Part shown: positions 1-8,735 of the stretch, piece by piece
Numbering within the stretch: position 1 is the stretch's first letter
Layout: every line of letters starts with the position of its first letter
Assembly (NCBI RefSeq): GCF_000500065.1
Contig: NZ_AYOU01000121.1
Span: 344,481-408,480 of the forward strand
Reading direction: 5' to 3'
DNA length: 64,000 nucleotides
Source: Borrelia hispanica CRI
Lineage (GTDB): Bacteria > Spirochaetota > Spirochaetia > Borreliales > Borreliaceae
Notes under the pieces: model-generated
Told to the model about the DNA's origin: nothing
Database searches by the model: none
Seen by the model: only the letters and a program-made list of their open reading frames with translations
Position numbers and translations under genes: made by a program

Positions 1-1
1 G

Positions 2-994
2 GGAGGAGCTAAACTTTTAGAGGTTTTTTTTCAAATTAATTATATTGATGCTCTTATTTACTTTGCTCTCTTTGTTTTTTTATATGTGTGTTTTGGTGGA
101 TTTAAGATGATAGCATATATGGATTTGATACAGGGAATTTTAATGGTCATATCATCTGTGTTATTATTTACAAAATTAATTGATTTGGGCGATGGAATTG
201 GCAATATTTTTAAGATGGCTCAGTTAGGACTTAGAGAGAATTTATTATTACCATCAAATTTGGATTTAAAAATAGGCTATATAATTTCTTTTTGGATATT
301 AATAGGAGTTGGGGTGTTGGGATTGCCACAATTTGTTAATAATTTTATAGCCTTTAAAGATGTAAAAACAATTAGACATTCTCTTCCTATTGTTACTTTT
401 GTGATAGGATTTTTAATTGTTATTATGCATTTAATAGGTTTTTTTTCACTTGTTATTTTTCCTAACTTAGCGGCAAATGATAAGGTTATTTTGGATATAG
501 CATTAAAAGTATTAAATCCCAATGTATTTATATTTTTTTTTGTAGGACTTGTATCAGCTATAATGTCTACAATAGATTCAGGACTTCTTTTAATGTCTTC
601 TACTTTAGTTAAGGTAATACTGTTATTAAATAGCAAGCGTGGAAATAAAATAGGAGTTAAAAGAATTACCATTATTTCTAATGTTTGTTTTATGTCAATA
701 ATAGTTTGGTTATCTTTAACCCCACCTGATTTTTTGTTTTTTATAAATATTTTTGCGATTGGAGCTTTAGAAGTTTCATTTTTTTCTATTATTATTTTTG
801 GTCTTTATTTTAATTTTGTAAGTAAGATATCAGCTTTTATTTCTCAGTTTACAGGGCTTTTGAGTTATTTGTTGATAATTTTTTGTGATAAAACAAGTAT
901 ATATTATGTTCATCCTATTGTTCCTTCATTTTTTATTTCTATATGTTCATTTTTGATAGTTAATTTTATTTGTAAAAAATGTAGTAAAATTTAG
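2..994 (+). CDS. panF: Sodium/pantothenate symporter, 3' part (gene starts before the window)
   Basis: The frame is open from base 2, so the gene runs in from the left edge and about 330 codons are visible. The product is very hydrophobic, with roughly eight membrane segments. It carries the GGFKMIAYMDLIQG stretch typical of PanF-type members of the sodium:solute symporter family, followed by the STIDSGLL segment. Members of this family import pantothenate, the coenzyme A precursor, with sodium across the inner membrane. A GTG at 86 is only an internal codon. The stop lies 4 bases before the next gene, so the two are probably co-transcribed. The substrate is inferred from the family; other SSS substrates cannot be excluded. 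Confidence 0.85.
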   Translation, partial: GGAKLLEVFFQINYIDALIYFALFVFLYVCFGGFKMIAYMDLIQGILMVISSVLLFTKLIDLGDGIGNIFKMAQLGLRENLLLPSNLDLKIGYIISFWILIGVGVLGLPQFVNNFIAFKDVKTIRHSLPIVTFVIGFLIVIMHLIGFFSLVIFPNLAANDKVILDIALKVLNPNVFIFFFVGLVSAIMSTIDSGLLLMSSTLVKVILLLNSKRGNKIGVKRITIISNVCFMSIIVWLSLTPPDFLFFINIFAIGALEVSFFSIIIFGLYFNFVSKISAFISQFTGLLSYLLIIFCDKTSIYYVHPIVPSFFISICSFLIVNFICKKCSKI

Positions 995-998
995 TTGT

Positions 999-1973
999 AT
1001 GTTGTTTGGGGATGTTAAGAGCGTTGGGAAGTATGATGTTATTAATGTTTTAAATAATGACGATGGTAAAAGACTTGATGTAGTTTTAATAAAATTTTTA
1101 AAACTTCCTAAATCAAAGGTAATAAAGCATATTAGAAATGGTGATATTCGTTTAAATAATCTAAAGGTTTCTTTTTCACAACGGGTTTTAAAGGATGATA
1201 AAATTTATTTGTATAGGCCTTTACTTCAAGGTTTAAATTTAAATGGTGTTGTAATTAAAGATAAAACCGATATATTAAGAGATGTAGAGAGCAGAGTAGT
1301 CTATGAGGATAAGGATTTACTTGTAATTAATAAAAGAAAAGGGGTTTTAGTTCATGGAGATAGGTATTCACTTGATGTTTTGATTAATGCTTATCTTTTA
1401 GATGAAAATCTTGCATCTCTTAGTTTTAAGCCTTCTGCTGTACATAGGTTGGATAGAAATACTTCAGGTCTTATTGTTTTTGCAAAAAATATAGATTCTG
1501 CAAGGATTTTAAGTAAGGCATTTAGTAGTGGTATTGTTACCAAAAGGTATTTGGCTTTACTTGATGGTGAAATTAGAAAATCTTTAACTTATAAGAACTT
1601 TTTGTATCGTGATAAAATTGTAAAGAAGACTTTTGTTATGAATAATTTAAATAATAATATAAATAAATTTAATGCTATAACTGTTGTTAAGCCACTTTTG
1701 GTGTCTAAGTTTGCAACACTTGCTGAAGTGTCAATTAAAACAGGATTTACGCATCAAATAAGAGCACAGTGTGCTTTTAATAATCATGCTTTAATTGATG
1801 ATAAGAAATATAATCCTAAATTTAAAAAAAATAATTACTTTTTACATTCTTTTTTGATAAACTTTAACCATTCTTTCTTTTTAAGAAATGAATTTTTTGT
1901 TGAACCTAGTTCAGATTTTGTGAAACGGATAAATAGTATTTTTGGTGTTTATGACTTTAAAGAATTTATTTAA
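999..1973 (+). CDS. RluA-family 23S rRNA pseudouridine synthase
   Basis: This 324-residue protein has an N-terminal S4 RNA-binding domain (about residues 20-80, KRLDVVLIKFLKLPKSKV). The catalytic domain contains HRLDRNTSGLIVFAKN, where the Asp of HRLDR is the catalytic residue of RluA/RluC/RluD enzymes, and GFTHQIRAQ near the C-terminus. Such enzymes isomerise uridine to pseudouridine in 23S rRNA. Which position this one modifies cannot be told from sequence. It begins 4 bases after panF and its 3' end overlaps the next gene, which fits one transcript. Confidence 0.9.
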   Translation: MLFGDVKSVGKYDVINVLNNDDGKRLDVVLIKFLKLPKSKVIKHIRNGDIRLNNLKVSFSQRVLKDDKIYLYRPLLQGLNLNGVVIKDKTDILRDVESRVVYEDKDLLVINKRKGVLVHGDRYSLDVLINAYLLDENLASLSFKPSAVHRLDRNTSGLIVFAKNIDSARILSKAFSSGIVTKRYLALLDGEIRKSLTYKNFLYRDKIVKKTFVMNNLNNNINKFNAITVVKPLLVSKFATLAEVSIKTGFTHQIRAQCAFNNHALIDDKKYNPKFKKNNYFLHSFLINFNHSFFLRNEFFVEPSSDFVKRINSIFGVYDFKEFI

Positions 1974-2883
1974 GAAGATCACATTTAAAAATGCTTTAGG
2001 TGCAATTAAAGACATTTCAATTGTTATTAAACATAAATTTGTAAAGATTAAGGTTTATTCTTTAGTAGGTGTTGCTGGTACTGGAAAAAGTTTTAGGTCA
2101 CATTTAATTGCAGATAAATATTCTATTCCTTTAATTATTGATGATGGTGTTTTAATTAAGAACATGAAGATTATTGCTGGGACTTCTGCTAAGTTTGAAA
2201 ATAATGTGTTTGATGCAATAAGGCGTTCTATTTTTGAAGATGATGTTCATAGGAATGAAATTGTTGAAGCTCTTCGTAAAGAAAATTTTAATAAAATATT
2301 AATATTGGGAACAAGTGTTCGGATGATAGATAAAATAACATCTAGGCTTTTTTTACCAACTTCTTCTAAGATTATTTATATAACAGATATTTCTACTAAA
2401 AAAGAAATAGAAAAGGCAAGAATTTCAAGACAGATGGGTGAACATGTTGTTCCAGCAGCTGCTTTTGAGATAACATCTATTAAGCCAAATTTATTGTTGG
2501 ATTCAATTCGAGTTTTTTTTAAACGTAAAGGATTTTTGTCAAAGAAAAGAAATTATGTTCGTTCTATTGTAAAACCTAATTTTCATGATGAGGGAGGTAT
2601 TTTATCTGTTTCTAAAAATGCGGTAAGACAAGTGATTGAACATTGTGTTTCTGAATATAATAAAGATTATATTGTTTATAATTTAAAAATAAAAAAAAGC
2701 CATGGAAGTTATTATTTTAAGCTCTTTTTAGATATTCCACTTGGAAGTAATTTACTTGATGATGCGGAAATGCTTAGAGAGTATATTATTAATAATGTAC
2801 TTAAGTATACAATAATTAATATATCTGGTATTGATGTTATTATACATAGATTTTATGAGCAAAAAGGTAATTTAGACAAATAA
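1951..2883 (+). CDS. P-loop nucleotide-binding protein of unknown function
   Basis: The protein has about 310 residues. Near residue 45 it has a Walker A motif, GVAGTGKSF, followed by IIDDGVLI, as in small-molecule kinases. The C-terminal third (from about SVSKNAVRQVIEHC) has an alternating pattern like Asp23/YloU domains, which I note only as a resemblance. The substrate is unknown. I chose the ATG at 1951; a TTG at 1942 is also in frame, and neither has a clear ribosome binding site. The start lies inside the end of the pseudouridine synthase gene, so translation is probably coupled. It ends one base before murC. Confidence 0.7.
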   Translation: MTLKNLFKKITFKNALGAIKDISIVIKHKFVKIKVYSLVGVAGTGKSFRSHLIADKYSIPLIIDDGVLIKNMKIIAGTSAKFENNVFDAIRRSIFEDDVHRNEIVEALRKENFNKILILGTSVRMIDKITSRLFLPTSSKIIYITDISTKKEIEKARISRQMGEHVVPAAAFEITSIKPNLLLDSIRVFFKRKGFLSKKRNYVRSIVKPNFHDEGGILSVSKNAVRQVIEHCVSEYNKDYIVYNLKIKKSHGSYYFKLFLDIPLGSNLLDDAEMLREYIINNVLKYTIINISGIDVIIHRFYEQKGNLDK

Positions 2884-2884
2884 G

Positions 2885-4291
2885 ATGAAAATTGGTTTGG
2901 ATAATTTGAAAAATATATTTTTAGTAGGAATTAAAGGTTCTGGACTTTGTTCACTTGCTTGTTTTTTAAGTGATAAGGGATATTTTATAGAAGGAGTTGA
3001 CGTTCCTTTAAAGTTCCATACCGAAGATATATTAAAGAGCAAGAATATAACATATTATGAAAATATTTATGAATTTTCACTAAAAATATATAATAGATCT
3101 TGTGATGCTTTAATATATTCATCGGCTTATGATAAGGATAATTTGCCTATTTTATTAGAAGCCTATGAACTTGGTATTCCGGTTCTTTCTTATCCTGAAG
3201 TTATTGGCGAAATTTCTAAAAAATATTATAGTATTGGAGTTGCAGGTTCTCATGGTAAGACCACTACAGCGGCATTTTTAGGTATCTTATTTCATAATTT
3301 AGGATTGCAGCCTAATTTGATATTGGGTTCTAGTGTTAAAAATTTAGAAGATAAGTCTAGTCTTGTTGGGGAAAGTAATGTATTTATTGCAGAGACTTGT
3401 GAGTATAAGGGACATTTTTTGTCTTTTTCGCCAGATATGATTGTTTTAACCAATATTGATTATGAACATGTTGATTTTTTTAAAAATTATGAAGAGGTTG
3501 AAAATGTTTTTTTGCAATATATCAATAACTTAAAGAGAAATGGGATATTGATAATAAATGCTGATGAGTTTAATTTGTTTAATATTAAAAATAAGATTAT
3601 AAGAGAAGATATTAGGGTGTTTAGTGTTGGATTTAATTCTCTGTCTGATTTTAAAATTGAACATTTTGAGATTAGAGATAAATTTTTAAAATTTGATTTT
3701 TTGGGAAGTATTGATATTAAACTTAAAACTCCTTTAATTCATAATGTTTTAAATTTTTCAGTAGCACTTTTGGCTTTGAAGTTGTTTTTAGAAGAGCATA
3801 AAAAATTAGTTTGGAATTTTGATGAGAGAATAAAAATGGTAGCTAAAGAGTATATGGGCATTAAAAGAAGAATGGAATTTATTATGGAAAAAGATGGTGT
3901 TATATATCTTGATGATTATGCTCATCATCCAAAGGAAATTGAGAGTACTATTTTAGGACTTAAAAAATTTTATAATGGTAGACGTATTGTTTTAGATTTT
4001 ATGCCACATACATTTACAAGAACAAAGGTTCTCTTTGATGAATTTGTGAGGGTTTTAAGTAATGTTGATGTGTTAATTTTGCATAATATATATCTTTCAG
4101 TTAGAGAAGATTTTGATCCTAATAAACTTTCTAGAGATTTGTTTTTGTCCTTAAGAGAGCTAAATGAGAATGTTTATTTTTTTGCAGAGGTGGGTGATTC
4201 TGTTGATTTTATAAAAGGCCTGTTAAAGAGAAATGATTTATTTGTTACAATGGGAGCTGGTGATAATTTTATATTGCATGATTTTTTATGA
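2885..4291 (+). CDS. murC: UDP-N-acetylmuramate--L-alanine ligase (MurC/Mpl family)
   Basis: This 468-residue Mur ligase has an N-terminal nucleotide-binding fold (GIKGSGLCSLA). The ATP-binding loop AGSHGKTTTAAFLG lies near residue 120, and the motif LDDYAHHPKEIESTI in the C-terminal half is typical of MurC and Mpl. MurC adds L-alanine to UDP-MurNAc in the cytoplasm, the first step in building the peptidoglycan peptide. The length and the DYAHHP motif fit MurC. Mpl, the recycling ligase, is close in sequence and remains possible. It lies between the P-loop protein gene and yicC, on the same strand with short gaps. Confidence 0.85.
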   Translation: MKIGLDNLKNIFLVGIKGSGLCSLACFLSDKGYFIEGVDVPLKFHTEDILKSKNITYYENIYEFSLKIYNRSCDALIYSSAYDKDNLPILLEAYELGIPVLSYPEVIGEISKKYYSIGVAGSHGKTTTAAFLGILFHNLGLQPNLILGSSVKNLEDKSSLVGESNVFIAETCEYKGHFLSFSPDMIVLTNIDYEHVDFFKNYEEVENVFLQYINNLKRNGILIINADEFNLFNIKNKIIREDIRVFSVGFNSLSDFKIEHFEIRDKFLKFDFLGSIDIKLKTPLIHNVLNFSVALLALKLFLEEHKKLVWNFDERIKMVAKEYMGIKRRMEFIMEKDGVIYLDDYAHHPKEIESTILGLKKFYNGRRIVLDFMPHTFTRTKVLFDEFVRVLSNVDVLILHNIYLSVREDFDPNKLSRDLFLSLRELNENVYFFAEVGDSVDFIKGLLKRNDLFVTMGAGDNFILHDFL

Positions 4292-4302
4292 AGGTGTTTT
4301 AA

Positions 4303-5172
4303 ATGAAAAGTATGACAGGATTTTTTCACTTAGAAAAAGCTATTTCAAATTATATGTTTAGTGTTAATTTGAAATCTTATAATGGTAAATTTTTAGAATT
4401 TAAATTTAAATTGCCCGAAGTTTTATATGCTTATGAACTTGATATAAGAAATTTTATTGCAACTTATGTAAAGAGAGGTAATGTTTTCTTATATGTAGGA
4501 TATAAGGAGATAATGCCAAATGTTAATTTCAATTTAAACCCTCATTATGTTGAGGCTATTACTCGACTTAGGGATAATTTATTGCAAAATAGTAATTTAA
4601 ATATTAAGGATGAGTTGAGCCTTGGTGATTTTTTGTCTTTACGAGGGGCTTTAGTTGTTGATGATGTAGGTGTTGATCAGTCATTAATTTATGATGTTTT
4701 TAAAGAAGTCTTGAGAGAGACGTTATTGAATTATGATAAGAGTAGAATTTTTGAAGGTGAAAATATTAAACAAGATGTAATTTCAATGCTTGTATTAATA
4801 GAGAAAGATTTAGAGTTATTAAAAAAATCTCATGATAGTATAAATAATAAACTTTTTTCAAGTATTAAGGAGAATCTATTAAAATTGATGGATGATTTTA
4901 GTGATGTCAATGTTGCAGAAGAGGCTGCTAAAATGGCAATTCGATTAGATATTAATGAAGAAATAGTAAGATTATATTCACATATAAATAATTTTTATAG
5001 AAATCTTGAACATGAGGTATGTGGGAAGGTTTTAGAATTTATTGCTCAGGAGATGCATAGAGAAGTTACAACTATGAGTAATAAAGCAATTGATCTTGAT
5101 ATTAGAAATTTAGTTTTAAAGATGAAATTAAATTTAGAAAAAATAAAGGAACATTTGAGGAATATTGAATGA
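4303..5172 (+). CDS. yicC: YicC family endoribonuclease-like protein
   Basis: The 289-residue product opens with MKSMTGF, the N-terminal signature of the YicC family. It ends with the conserved C-terminal domain (DUF1732) containing EVCGKVLEFIAQEMHRE, then NTMSNKA-like TTMSNKAIDLDIRNLVLKMKL. Family members act as endoribonucleases in RNA decay. A weak AAGGTG precedes the ATG. The gene overlaps the next one by 4 bases (ATGA), a coupled arrangement. Confidence 0.9.
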   Translation: MKSMTGFFHLEKAISNYMFSVNLKSYNGKFLEFKFKLPEVLYAYELDIRNFIATYVKRGNVFLYVGYKEIMPNVNFNLNPHYVEAITRLRDNLLQNSNLNIKDELSLGDFLSLRGALVVDDVGVDQSLIYDVFKEVLRETLLNYDKSRIFEGENIKQDVISMLVLIEKDLELLKKSHDSINNKLFSSIKENLLKLMDDFSDVNVAEEAAKMAIRLDINEEIVRLYSHINNFYRNLEHEVCGKVLEFIAQEMHREVTTMSNKAIDLDIRNLVLKMKLNLEKIKEHLRNIE

Positions 5173-5708
5173 GAATAGCCATTTCTAGCAAAAGTGGTTG
5201 TGGAAATACAACTGTTAGTAGTATGCTTGCAAAATATTATGGTTTAAAGCTCATTAATTATACCTTTCATGATATTGCTAGGGAAAAAAATATACCCTTT
5301 GATACATTTTATGAGAAAGAAATCATGGGCAGAAATGATTATTATTGGGATGAATATCTTGACAATAAATTATTAAAACTATCAAAAAAAGATAATACAA
5401 TTCTTGCGTCTCGTCTTGCTATTTGGCTTTCAAAAGATGCCGATTTAAAAATATATCTTTATGCTAAGATAGAAATTAGGGCAGAAAGAATCATAAATAG
5501 AGAAGGTGGTATGTATTCTGATATTTTGGTTAGTACTTTTAATAGAGATTTTAATGATTCTAAGAGATATTTATCTGTGTATAATATAAATATTGATAAT
5601 TATTTAGATGTAGCTGATTTTATAGTTGATACTACAGATCAATCTGCAAATAAAGTTTTTGAGTTGATAAAAAATGAAATAGAGAAAAGAAATTTATATG
5701 TTAAATAA
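5169..5708 (+). CDS. Cytidylate kinase-like protein
   Basis: The 179-residue protein resembles short cytidylate kinases (Cytidylate_kin2 type). It has an N-terminal phosphate-binding loop SKSGCGNTTV, a LINYTFHDIAREKNIPFDTF helix region, and a RAERIINREGG lid-like segment. The usual Walker A lysine (GxxGxGK[ST]) is replaced by Asn, so nucleotide binding must differ or activity may be reduced. The start ATG overlaps the yicC stop. Borrelia annotations commonly call the gene at this position cmk; I leave the symbol empty because of the altered loop. Confidence 0.7.
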   Translation: MRIAISSKSGCGNTTVSSMLAKYYGLKLINYTFHDIAREKNIPFDTFYEKEIMGRNDYYWDEYLDNKLLKLSKKDNTILASRLAIWLSKDADLKIYLYAKIEIRAERIINREGGMYSDILVSTFNRDFNDSKRYLSVYNINIDNYLDVADFIVDTTDQSANKVFELIKNEIEKRNLYVK

Positions 5709-5730
5709 ATTAAGGAGGTTTTTTAAGGTA

Positions 5731-5928
5731 ATGAAAATTCCGTTAAAAAAAATACAAGATTTTGATGGGAATTATTATGAGCTTGTGATGGCTGTAATAG
5801 TGCGTACAGATCAGATTATTGAACAGATTTCTTTAGCAGAACATAGTATTGCTGATGAAAGGGTTGTCAGTCAAGCTTTTAATGATATTTTTGCTAAGCG
5901 ATTTTTATATTCAATTGAAGACAAATAA
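5731..5928 (+). CDS. rpoZ: RNA polymerase omega subunit
   Basis: The product is about 65 residues and starts [18 protein letters not shown]. It includes VRTDQIIEQ and [14 protein letters not shown], in line with the omega fold that packs against the beta' subunit and helps assembly. An in-frame ATG at 5698 overlaps the previous stop. The strong ribosome binding site AAGGAGG at 5712-5718 lies downstream of it, so I place the start at 5731. The 3' end overlaps miaA. Confidence 0.8.
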   Translation: MKIPLKKIQDFDGNYYELVMAVIVRTDQIIEQISLAEHSIADERVVSQAFNDIFAKRFLYSIEDK

Positions 5929-6820
5929 AATAGTTTTTATATTTGGTCCTACAGCTGTAGGTAAAAGTGATATTCTCTTTCACTTTCCAAAAGGTGTGGC
6001 AGAAGTAATTAGCGTTGATTCTATTCAAGTTTATAAAGAATTTGATATTGCCTCTTGTAAGCCGAGCATAGAATTGAGGTCTCATATAAGACATCATTTA
6101 GTTGATTTTTTAGAACCTATTTATGAGTATAATCTTGGAATCTTTTATAAGGAAGCATGCAAAATAATAGAAACTTTAAGAGAGCAAAAAAAAATACCTA
6201 TATTTGTAGGGGGATCGGCTTTTTATTTTAAACATTTGAAATATGGATTACCCAGTACACCACCTGTTTCTGAAAAAGTGAGACTTTATGTTAATAACCT
6301 TTTTATTACAATGGGTAAAGATTGTCTTTTGGAGGAACTTAAGAGAGTTGATTTTAAACGGTATGAATCAGTTAATCACAATGATATTTATAGAATGAAG
6401 AGATCCCTTGAAGTTTATTATCAAACAGGTATTCCAATTAGTCAATTTTTACAAAGAGAGGATATGTTTGAAAATATTCTAGCTATTGGGTTGAAAAGAC
6501 CTATGGACGAGATGAAATCTAGAATAATCTCTAGAGTGAACAATATGATTGATTGTGGATTGCTTGATGAGATTAAAAGCTTATTGGGAAAAGGATATGA
6601 TGAGAAAACACCAGCTTTTAAAGGAATAGGATATCGTGAATTTTTATTGTGGAAGAGTAGACCTTGTTATGTATTAAATGATATAATCAACCTGATAGTT
6701 AAGAATTCATTTTTGTATGTAAAAAGGCAAATGACTTTTTTTAATAAACTTCCTAATGTTTTATGGTTTCATCCAGATGATGATTTACAGGACATTTTGG
6801 ATTTAATTTTTGTTGAATAA
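5915..6820 (+). CDS. miaA: tRNA dimethylallyltransferase
   Basis: MiaA transfers a dimethylallyl group to A37 of tRNAs that read codons starting with U. The protein has the P-loop [10 protein letters not shown] at its N-terminus, the [12 protein letters not shown] tRNA-binding motif, [15 protein letters not shown], and GIGYREFL near the end, all typical of the family. About 301 residues are predicted from a TTG at 5915, which puts the P-loop about 9 residues in. The frame stays open upstream to 5849, but that would add unrelated residues inside rpoZ. No ATG lies in between, so the start is TTG or another weak codon. The start overlaps the rpoZ stop. Confidence 0.9.
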   Translation: MKTNKIVFIFGPTAVGKSDILFHFPKGVAEVISVDSIQVYKEFDIASCKPSIELRSHIRHHLVDFLEPIYEYNLGIFYKEACKIIETLREQKKIPIFVGGSAFYFKHLKYGLPSTPPVSEKVRLYVNNLFITMGKDCLLEELKRVDFKRYESVNHNDIYRMKRSLEVYYQTGIPISQFLQREDMFENILAIGLKRPMDEMKSRIISRVNNMIDCGLLDEIKSLLGKGYDEKTPAFKGIGYREFLLWKSRPCYVLNDIINLIVKNSFLYVKRQMTFFNKLPNVLWFHPDDDLQDILDLIFVE

Positions 6821-6833
6821 GGAGATATGAGAC

Positions 6834-6929
6834 GTGCCTTGTGGAAGAAAAAGAAAATTAAAAAAAATATCTACTCATAAGCGAAAGAAAAAAAGAAGAA
6901 AGAATAGACATAAAAAGAAAAATAAATAA
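6834..6929 (+). CDS. bS22-like small ribosomal protein (AURKAIP1/COX24 domain), 31 residues
   Basis: A GTG at 6834 preceded by AGGAGA at 6820-6825 (8-base gap) opens a 31-codon frame. It starts MPCGRKRKLKKISTHKRKK and ends RKNRHKKKNK. The pattern of a short N-terminal segment, then THKRKKKRRKNRHKKK, matches the AURKAIP1/COX24 domain. That domain is found in mycobacterial bS22, in short basic proteins of Bacteroidetes, and in mitochondrial mS38. By family it should bind near h44 of the small ribosomal subunit. It directly follows miaA and is closed by a strong terminator. Size and bias toward Lys/Arg make it easy to miss. Confidence 0.8.
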   Translation: MPCGRKRKLKKISTHKRKKKRRKNRHKKKNK

Positions 6930-6930
6930 T

Positions 6931-6960
6931 AAAGATGTTAGTTAAAAAACTAACATCTTT
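6931..6960. terminator. Bidirectional intrinsic terminator
   Basis: There is a perfect 13-bp inverted repeat, AAAGATGTTAGTT and its complement, around an AAAA loop. A and T runs flank it on both sides. It lies between the forward bS22-like gene and the reverse lipoprotein gene and can end transcription from both directions. Confidence 0.85.
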
Positions 6961-6971
6961 ATGTGATTAGT

Positions 6972-7328
6972 TTATTCAATAATTATATTATCTATTATGT
7001 TGATATCTTTGCTAAAGATGTATCCCTTGTTTCCTTTATAGGTCGCTAATACCCATTTTCCTTTAATGCCATGCTGTTCTGTATCTTGCATGATTTTTTC
7101 AATTCTAACTATTTCATCTTTTCTAATTATTGTTAGATAATCATAATTGGTGTTTTGTGTTTGAATTGTATTATTTAAAATGGTATAATTTCTTGTTATG
7201 ATTCCTACTTTTTGGGGAAAGCCTAGGATGCTGCTTTTTGGCAATTTAAATTCTTTTGTTAAATAAACTTCTGGTTTTGTTTTACATGTTAAAAAAAATA
7301 TAATTAAGGGCAATAATTTTATTTTCAT
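6972..7328 (-). CDS. Putative lipoprotein with SH3-like domain
   Basis: About 118 residues. The N-terminus MKIKLLPLIIFFLTCKTKP is a short signal peptide ending in a lipobox-like FLTC, so Cys15 is the likely lipidated residue. The C-terminal half ends with WVLATYKGNKGYIFSKDI, which resembles a bacterial SH3 domain (GxxGYIxSxxI). That suggests binding to cell wall or protein in the periplasm. A TTG at 7358 is an alternative start but would bury the signal peptide, so I use the ATG at 7328. Function is otherwise unknown. Confidence 0.65.
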   Translation of the reverse strand: MKIKLLPLIIFFLTCKTKPEVYLTKEFKLPKSSILGFPQKVGIITRNYTILNNTIQTQNTNYDYLTIIRKDEIVRIEKIMQDTEQHGIKGKWVLATYKGNKGYIFSKDINIIDNIIIE

Positions 7329-7405
7329 AATATTATTATAGATATTCTTGATATACAACTATATATAATAATATAATGTTTTTTTAGAAAGTTTAAGGAT
7401 TATCA

Positions 7406-7954
7406 ATGAAAAAATATGTTTTTTTGTTATTTTTATTTTTTCCTTTGGGTGATTTAATATTTGCATATCCATTGTCTTTTGGAGGGGGTTTTTCTTATCA
7501 ATTTACTAATTATACTAGCAAAAGTAATAAGGATATGTTGTTAGAAAATGATAGTAGAATAGATAATGGGATAAATTTCAATTTATACTTTGATGCTAAT
7601 TATGTTATTTTTGATATCTCTTATAAAGATGCTTTTTTGGTTAGTCATCATAGTAGATATTTTTCTTTTGGATTTTATGGAATTTATCCTATTGTATTTA
7701 AAGAATATGTTAGAACATTATTTCCTCTTATTGGAATTAAATATACGATTGATTTAAGTTCTATAAGACAAAATTTGGTATTTGTATCTTTGGGATTTGC
7801 TACAGATCTCTTTATTCCTGAAGTTAAAGGTTTGTATATTAGACCTTTATTTATACTTTCAATTTCACCTACTTCTTTTTCTTCGGGAAGTGTTTCTTGC
7901 TTGACTACCGAAATTACTTTTGGAGTTAATGTTGGTTGGAAGTTTTTAAATTAG
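7406..7954 (+). CDS. Putative small outer-membrane beta-barrel protein
   Basis: The 182-residue product has a signal peptide (MKKYVFLLFLFFPLGDLIFA, cleavage likely after IFA). After it comes a chain of alternating hydrophobic and aromatic segments with glycine turns, ending VGWKFLN. The pattern suggests a small beta-barrel; no family is recognised. An AAGGA sequence sits before the ATG. The last 29 bases overlap the end of the convergent phosphodiester glycosidase gene. Confidence 0.6.
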   Translation: MKKYVFLLFLFFPLGDLIFAYPLSFGGGFSYQFTNYTSKSNKDMLLENDSRIDNGINFNLYFDANYVIFDISYKDAFLVSHHSRYFSFGFYGIYPIVFKEYVRTLFPLIGIKYTIDLSSIRQNLVFVSLGFATDLFIPEVKGLYIRPLFILSISPTSFSSGSVSCLTTEITFGVNVGWKFLN

Positions 7955-8735
7955 GTAGTTTTATTCCTAAGTGACAAGGTACTATTCTTTCTTGTCCAAA
8001 AAGATTGGATGTGGTATTTAGTTTATGAGGAAGGTTATCAACTTTTGTTACAAGTGTACTTGAGCCACCACCATCTAGATTAATAGAATTGGTAACGCCA
8101 TAACTTAATGATAAATCTATTGCTTCATTTAATGAAATTCCTTTGCTATTATTAGTGCCTCTTCCTTCTACTGTGATTAGATATAAGTGCTTATTTTCGT
8201 TGTCAGTACCTATTATTGTTCTTGGATGTTTATTTTCTTTGAAATTTTTAGTATATTTTCCATTTTTGATTAATGAAAAAAAGCCACCAAAACCGTAATC
8301 AGAATTTTTAATTTCATTGTGTTTGGGGTTTAATATGATTTGATTGTTTTTTATTATAATGATACCCTGATCTTTTTTTGCTGGAGAGATTAGTTTTTTA
8401 TTATATATATATATACCATTGGGATAAAACATAGTTCCTTTAATTGTATATGGACTAGTATTGATGGCAATATCTACTTTATTAGAAATTAAGAATTGAC
8501 TTGTTGTTTCTCCTTTAAAATAATAATTATTCATTTTTTTATCATAAATAGGTTTTGATATTATAAACTTTAAATCTTTGTTTTTAATCTTAACAATAAC
8601 ATAGTTACTTTCTTGAAATGATCCTTTAATTATTTCATATTTTGGTTGTAAGTTATTTGGATAAGGTAATTTTTGTGATAATAGTGTATTGAATGGTAAA
8701 ATTAATGTTATTATAAATGGTATTATTTTATTCAT
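7926..8735 (-). CDS. Phosphodiester glycosidase (NAGPA-domain) secreted protein
   Basis: The 269-residue protein has an N-terminal signal peptide (MNKIIPFIITLILPFNTLLS). The conserved INLDGGGSSTLV motif lies near residue 220, and TVEGRGTNNSKGISLNEA lies before it. Both are typical of the NAGPA/DUF2233 family (N-acetylglucosamine-1-phosphodiester alpha-N-acetylglucosaminidase-like). The family removes sugar caps from phosphodiester-linked glycans and is found in bacterial envelopes. The substrate here is unknown. Its start overlaps the 3' end of the upstream minus-strand gene by 8 bases. Confidence 0.75.
   Translation of the reverse strand: MNKIIPFIITLILPFNTLLSQKLPYPNNLQPKYEIIKGSFQESNYVIVKIKNKDLKFIISKPIYDKKMNNYYFKGETTSQFLISNKVDIAINTSPYTIKGTMFYPNGIYIYNKKLISPAKKDQGIIIIKNNQIILNPKHNEIKNSDYGFGGFFSLIKNGKYTKNFKENKHPRTIIGTDNENKHLYLITVEGRGTNNSKGISLNEAIDLSLSYGVTNSINLDGGGSSTLVTKVDNLPHKLNTTSNLFGQERIVPCHLGIKLPNLKTSNQH

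Noticed and set aside
86..994. Treating the GTG at 86 as the start of a complete 302-residue transporter gene.
   Set aside because: The same frame is open to the left edge and encodes matching transporter sequence, so the gene is cut by the window.
5698..5730. ATG at 5698 as the start of rpoZ.
   Set aside because: It lies before the strong AAGGAGG, overlaps the previous stop and adds residues unlike omega. The ATG at 5731 fits better.
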